Below, piece by piece: positions 5,712-5,885 of a stretch of DNA of 5,885 nucleotides. The stretch's first letter is position 1. Each line of letters begins with the position of its first letter. Origin of the DNA: Desulfarculus sp. (GTDB lineage: Bacteria > Desulfobacterota > Desulfarculia > Desulfarculales > Desulfarculaceae); NCBI GenBank assembly GCA_020216625.1, contig JAIUYB010000170.1, forward strand, positions 1 to 5,885. The letters are read 5' to 3'. The notes below the pieces were generated by a model. It searched no databases and was not told the origin of the DNA. It was given only the letters and a program-made list of their open reading frames with translations. The position numbers and the translations under genes are program-made.

Positions 5712-5768
5712 TCCCGGACCCCAGCCGCTGCCTGGGGCGACGCCGGCTAATCCGGCCCCCGACCGGGA
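5712..5768. repeat. Possible three-way-junction fold
   Basis: An outer stem TCCCGG (5712-5717) with CCGGGA (5763-5768) encloses two perfect hairpins. These are CCCCAG (5719-5724) with CTGGGG (5732-5737), 7-nt loop, and GCCGG (5742-5746) with CCGGC (5752-5756), loop CTAAT. The arrangement of three helices about a junction resembles structured leader RNAs, but I do not match it to any known family. GC-rich sequence forms such stems by chance more easily, so the call is tentative. Confidence 0.35.
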
Positions 5769-5878
5769 GAGCACCGACCATTGGTACCCGGGCGGGGCGT
5801 CTCGCCGGATGGCGACGCGGATTGGTGACGCCGCCTGTCGTGGCGCCAAATTAGCGCCCGCGGGCGCGGCGGTCGGGG
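5757..5878. repeat. Long-range 9-bp inverted repeat
   Basis: CCCCGACCG (5757-5765) and CGGTCGGGG (5870-5878) are perfect inverse complements separated by 104 nt. Between them lie a hairpin TCGCC-GGAT-GGCGA (5802-5815) and the palindrome GCGCCCGCGGGCGC (5854-5867). Pairing the 9-bp arms would compete with the outer stem of the preceding fold (5763-5768). The strand and any function are unknown. Confidence 0.35.
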
Positions 5879-5885
5879 CTTCGCT

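Larger units (their letters stand above)
5351..5885. other. Gene-free region downstream of motB rich in inverted repeats
   Basis: About 535 nt with no convincing coding sequence. By hand count 5421-5640 is near 47% G+C, lower than the flanking genes, while the part after about 5700 is very GC-rich. Open frames at 5567-5854 (+, TTG start) and 5506-5781 (-) have no recognisable motifs and no good ribosome site. TAATTG occurs twice (5484-5489 and 5507-5512). Several stem-capable repeats are listed separately. No tRNA, rRNA, tmRNA, CRISPR or transposase is recognised. It may be a leader or promoter region for a gene beyond the window, or hold an unrecognised small RNA. Confidence 0.7.

Noticed and set aside
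5764..5772. CGGGAGAGC resembling the start of a glycine riboswitch
   Set aside because: The other conserved elements (GCCGAAGG and the downstream CTCAGGCAAAAGGAC-type block) are absent.
5506..5781. 91-residue minus-strand open frame
   Set aside because: No good ribosome site, no motif, mixed base composition along its length; chance frame more likely.
5567..5854. 95-residue plus-strand open frame with TTG start
   Set aside because: No ribosome site, no recognisable motif, and it crosses the abrupt G+C change and several hairpins.

Overview
The window carries two oppositely oriented gene groups from a GC-rich, motile Gram-negative bacterium. A proton-type MotA/MotB stator, a Sec-exported periplasmic binding protein and a sigma-54-type promoter (GG-N10-GC) upstream of motA together fit a deltaproteobacterial (Desulfobacterota-like) genome. 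This placement is an inference from gene types, not from a phylogenetic marker.

Minus strand, positions 1-3209: a liv-type (HAAT family) branched-chain amino acid ABC importer, read right to left. The order is livJ (periplasmic solute-binding protein), livH and livM (two membrane permeases), then the first 12 codons of livG (ATPase), cut by the window edge. livH/livM are 2 nt apart and livM/livG 12 nt apart, so they are probably translationally coupled. livJ is separated from livH by an 86-nt gap with two GC-rich hairpins and no U-tract, a layout that usually lets the binding protein be made in excess over the permeases.

Positions 3210-3604: a 395-nt divergent intergenic region. The livJ side has a near-perfect Shine-Dalgarno and weak sigma-70 candidates. 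The motA side has a clear -24/-12 promoter at 3533-3548. A perfect 8-bp inverted repeat (3341-3373) and two small dyads (3392-3418) lie between them.

Plus strand, positions 3605-5350: motA and motB, a two-gene operon for the flagellar stator that couples ion flow to flagellar rotation. The key functional residues of both proteins are present.

Positions 5351-5885: about 535 nt with no convincing gene. The first part (about 5421-5640) is near 47% G+C by hand count, clearly lower than the genes. The part from about 5700 is again very GC-rich. The stretch is dense in inverted repeats, including an imperfect 16-bp hairpin just after motB (5381-5426) and a possible three-way-junction fold (5712-5768). 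It is the only part of the window not explained by known genes. I see structure there but cannot assign a function.

Nothing here proves a new biological system. The genes are ordinary; the points worth following are regulatory and structural.
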